17,488 nt of DNA from BS750m-G4 sp964472195 (GTDB lineage: Bacteria > Bacteroidota > Ignavibacteria > Tepidaquicellales > Tepidaquicellaceae), in contig CAYYJH010000061.1 of assembly GCA_964472195.1 (NCBI GenBank), positions 1-17,488 on the forward strand. The letters run 5' to 3'. Each line of letters begins with the position of its first letter. The first letter of the stretch is position 1. Shown here in pieces: positions 15,630-17,488 of the stretch. The notes beneath the pieces were generated by a model. The model worked only from the letters and a program-made list of their open reading frames with translations. It was not told the origin of the DNA and made no database searches. The translations under genes and the position numbers were made by a program.

Positions 15630-17405
15630 TTATCCTGTCTTGCATACTTTTTTGTTGTTCTGACTCAGTAAATAAGGTATATTTGCAACTGCGTCAATAT
15701 CGTAATCTTTTGTTTTCGCATTCAGCTTTTCCCAAGGGACTAGGTCTGGATGTGTTTTTAATATATCGTTTCTTTTCCCTAGTCTCCAGCCCGCAAGCCA
15801 CCTGTTTGCATTCCACCTTTGATGCTCCATTTTAGCTAAGTCTGTCATTATTATCTTTTCTTTCGTGAAGTCATATTCATCTCTTGAATCATCAGCAGGA
15901 CAGGATTCACACTTTATAGCTCTTAGTTTTACTTCTATATGGTCTGCCTGACTGCGGTTGTTGTCTCGATATTCCTCATTTAATCTTTTCCATTCGACCA
16001 TAACAGATTTTTGTTTGGGTGGTTCTTTACCTTCTTTCAAATTCTTATTTTTAGATTTTTCAATATCCTCCTTTGCTCTTTTTAGATAATCATTATGGAT
16101 TAACATTGCTAGCTTATCTAATTCTTCATCAACTACGACATTTGCTGTACACGATTCCTTTACGAGCTCTATGATTTTTATGTTATTATCGTCTTTTATT
16201 GGTTTTGGTATTGGTGTACTTGGTTTTGTAAACAAAACATACTCTGCTTTTAAACCGGGTAATAGCCTCTTTAGTCTTGTTAAAGTGTCGATTTCCAGAG
16301 TATCATCTTCGATACAAAAGTAAATGATGTTGAACGGTCGTACAGATTGAAGCTTTGCGAGGTGTGTTCTTGATAATGTTTCCGGATCTTTTGAAACGAA
16401 ATTGAAGTTTGCAATTTTATTGATTGCAGGTACTCTTGTACTCAGTTTTTCCTTATGAGTCAAAGCGTCTTCATCTATTACTGTTACATGGGTTTTCTTA
16501 TTATTTCTGTAATGTGCAACCCGTGCAATTTGAAATACAATCGCTTCGCCAAGTTTATCATAACCGAGTACCAAAATGTGAACAGGCGGATCGGTTTTAT
16601 GTGTTATTTTTGTGTATTTGTCAGGCGGATATTTTCGTAAGGCTATTCTTGCACCGTTTTCGTAAATGTTAAAGATTCTTGCATCAAAGTTATCATAACT
16701 TTCAAAAAATATTTCATGTTCGTACAACAGCGATTTAAGTTTTGTATTTTGAATGTGAGCGAAACATGTCAGATAATGGTCAGAGTTCTTCTTATTTTTC
16801 AAATCCTTTGCATGTTTTAATATATTTACGTTAGCGATATCATTTTCTGTTACTGTAATCATGTATTTTGCATGCTCGATTCTTGCTTTCTTTAAAACGG
16901 TTACATCGAGAGCGTTTTCGATTAGAACGATTACGCCCCGTCCTTTATAGTGGTTGATTAAATTATTTTTTATATTCTTTTCGATTATAACAATCTTCTC
17001 TCCCCGCTCATGAAATGTTTCTGCTAATCTTTGCCCTTTTGTACCAAGACCGCATATGATAATATGGTTTTTATACTTTCTAAGCTTTAACAAATAGATT
17101 TCATGTTCTAAAACAGAGAGGATTGTTTTTAATAAAGTATAGGCAAGTACTCCCGGTGCTAACCATCTTGCAATATGAAGAAATACTGATGTGAGCTCGG
17201 GTTTATTAACTGCTCCTGATTCCATTATAAAAAGCTGGAATGAAAGATATAAAAGTTGAAGGGCATTAACATCTTCATGTGTACGCTCGTAGTACTGGTA
17301 AAAGCCGATGTAACCTAAAACTAAAGAAACAAGGAAAATTAAGCCAATTAATCTGAACTCGTTGTATTTCAGCCACTGTATGAAGCTGTTGGTTTTATTA
17401 TCCAT
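15630..17405 (-). CDS. Channel-like membrane protein with two TrkA-N/RCK domains and a RyR domain
   Basis: A 591-residue protein counted from the ATG at 17403-17405. A TTG two codons upstream (17411) is a less likely start. A hydrophobic helix at about residues 18-38 and a second at about 76-98 flank a pore-like loop, but the K+-filter TVGYG is absent (the loop reads LSFQLFIMESGAV). Then comes a first Rossmann TrkA-N domain (IIICGLGTKG, Gly119-Gly124, with acidic Glu142 ending strand 2, suiting NAD(H) binding). A second domain follows (HILVLGYDKLGEA, about 276-288). A linker at about 435-500 contains NRSQADHIEVKLRAI. Residues 520-580 are a RyR domain (MEHQRWNANRWLAGWRLG, then HPDLVPWEKL). It probably senses a nucleotide at the inner membrane. 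It is the first gene of a two-gene operon with the STAND gene. Whether it conducts ions is uncertain. Confidence 0.88.
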   Translation of the reverse strand: MDNKTNSFIQWLKYNEFRLIGLIFLVSLVLGYIGFYQYYERTHEDVNALQLLYLSFQLFIMESGAVNKPELTSVFLHIARWLAPGVLAYTLLKTILSVLEHEIYLLKLRKYKNHIIICGLGTKGQRLAETFHERGEKIVIIEKNIKNNLINHYKGRGVIVLIENALDVTVLKKARIEHAKYMITVTENDIANVNILKHAKDLKNKKNSDHYLTCFAHIQNTKLKSLLYEHEIFFESYDNFDARIFNIYENGARIALRKYPPDKYTKITHKTDPPVHILVLGYDKLGEAIVFQIARVAHYRNNKKTHVTVIDEDALTHKEKLSTRVPAINKIANFNFVSKDPETLSRTHLAKLQSVRPFNIIYFCIEDDTLEIDTLTRLKRLLPGLKAEYVLFTKPSTPIPKPIKDDNNIKIIELVKESCTANVVVDEELDKLAMLIHNDYLKRAKEDIEKSKNKNLKEGKEPPKQKSVMVEWKRLNEEYRDNNRSQADHIEVKLRAIKCESCPADDSRDEYDFTKEKIIMTDLAKMEHQRWNANRWLAGWRLGKRNDILKTHPDLVPWEKLNAKTKDYDIDAVANIPYLLSQNNKKVCKTG

Positions 17406-17422
17406 TAGCAAATCAATTTTTT

Positions 17423-17439
17423 TGTAAATGATATTTACA
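17423..17439. promoter_or_regulatory. Operator-like 17-bp palindrome upstream of the channel/RyR-STAND pair
   Basis: TGTAAATGATATTTACA: seven-base arms (TGTAAAT / ATTTACA) pair perfectly around a 3-base centre. It lies 17 bp before the ATG at 17405, where a repressor could block transcription or early elongation. It overlaps the edge of the adjacent direct repeat. No specific regulator can be named. Confidence 0.45.
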
Positions 17440-17462
17440 TAAAAGTAACTACATAAAAGTAA
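17437..17462. repeat. Tandem 12-bp direct repeat upstream of the channel/RyR-STAND pair
   Basis: ACATAAAAGTAA occurs at 17437-17448 and 17451-17462, a 14-base period. On the minus strand each copy reads TTACTTTTATGT, which also contains a TAnnTTT-like promoter element. Two equal sites one and a half helical turns apart could bind a regulator in tandem, or may reflect a local duplication. Confidence 0.6.
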
Positions 17463-17488
17463 TAATAATATGATTAACGGAATGTATT

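Noticed and set aside
15630..17411. TTG at 17411 as start of the channel/RyR gene
   Set aside because: An ATG two codons further in (17405) is more likely and loses no conserved sequence.

Overview
This AT-rich window (GC in the low-to-mid thirties by eye) looks like a metagenome-type scaffold: it contains two runs of exactly 100 N, at 3042-3141 and 8935-9034. The genes suggest a member of the Bacteroidota/Ignavibacteriota (FCB) side of the tree. The reasons are the 2TM-domain protein, the HppA type, the CTC-form L25 with a long acidic tail, A-rich start regions with no clear Shine-Dalgarno sequence, and a TAnnTTTG-like promoter candidate. The exact lineage is an inference. No rRNA, tRNA, CRISPR array or transposase gene was seen.

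Left part (1-3808, all minus strand): a housekeeping cluster read in the order ribosomal protein L25 (CTC form), peptidyl-tRNA hydrolase (TTG start), membrane-bound pyrophosphatase HppA. The L25 tail is interrupted by the first N gap, and the reading frame across that gap is almost certainly wrong as assembled.

Middle (4012-9924, minus strand): a complete tripartite RND efflux operon in the order TetR regulator, TolC-like outer-membrane channel (split by the second N gap), lipoprotein membrane-fusion protein, RND permease. Upstream lie a small minus-strand 2TM-domain protein (10038-10313) and, divergently, a plus-strand PutP-like sodium/solute symporter (10540-11991).

Right part (12058-17405, minus strand): the most interesting region. 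A membrane protein with an ion-channel-like two-helix module, two TrkA-N/RCK-like nucleotide-binding domains and a C-terminal ryanodine-receptor (RyR) domain is followed after about 32 bp by a 1179-residue protein. That protein has a nephrocystin-3-like layout: DUF4062, then a STAND/NACHT-type P-loop ATPase, then twelve TPR units in perfect 42-residue register. Two adjacent TPR units share 45 identical bases, which suggests recent duplication or homogenisation. Upstream of the pair are a 17-bp palindrome and a 12-bp direct repeat that could form an operator. Together these make a plausible two-gene sensing or conflict (immune-like) system pairing a membrane-bound nucleotide sensor with a STAND switch. 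That function is inference, not something the sequence proves.
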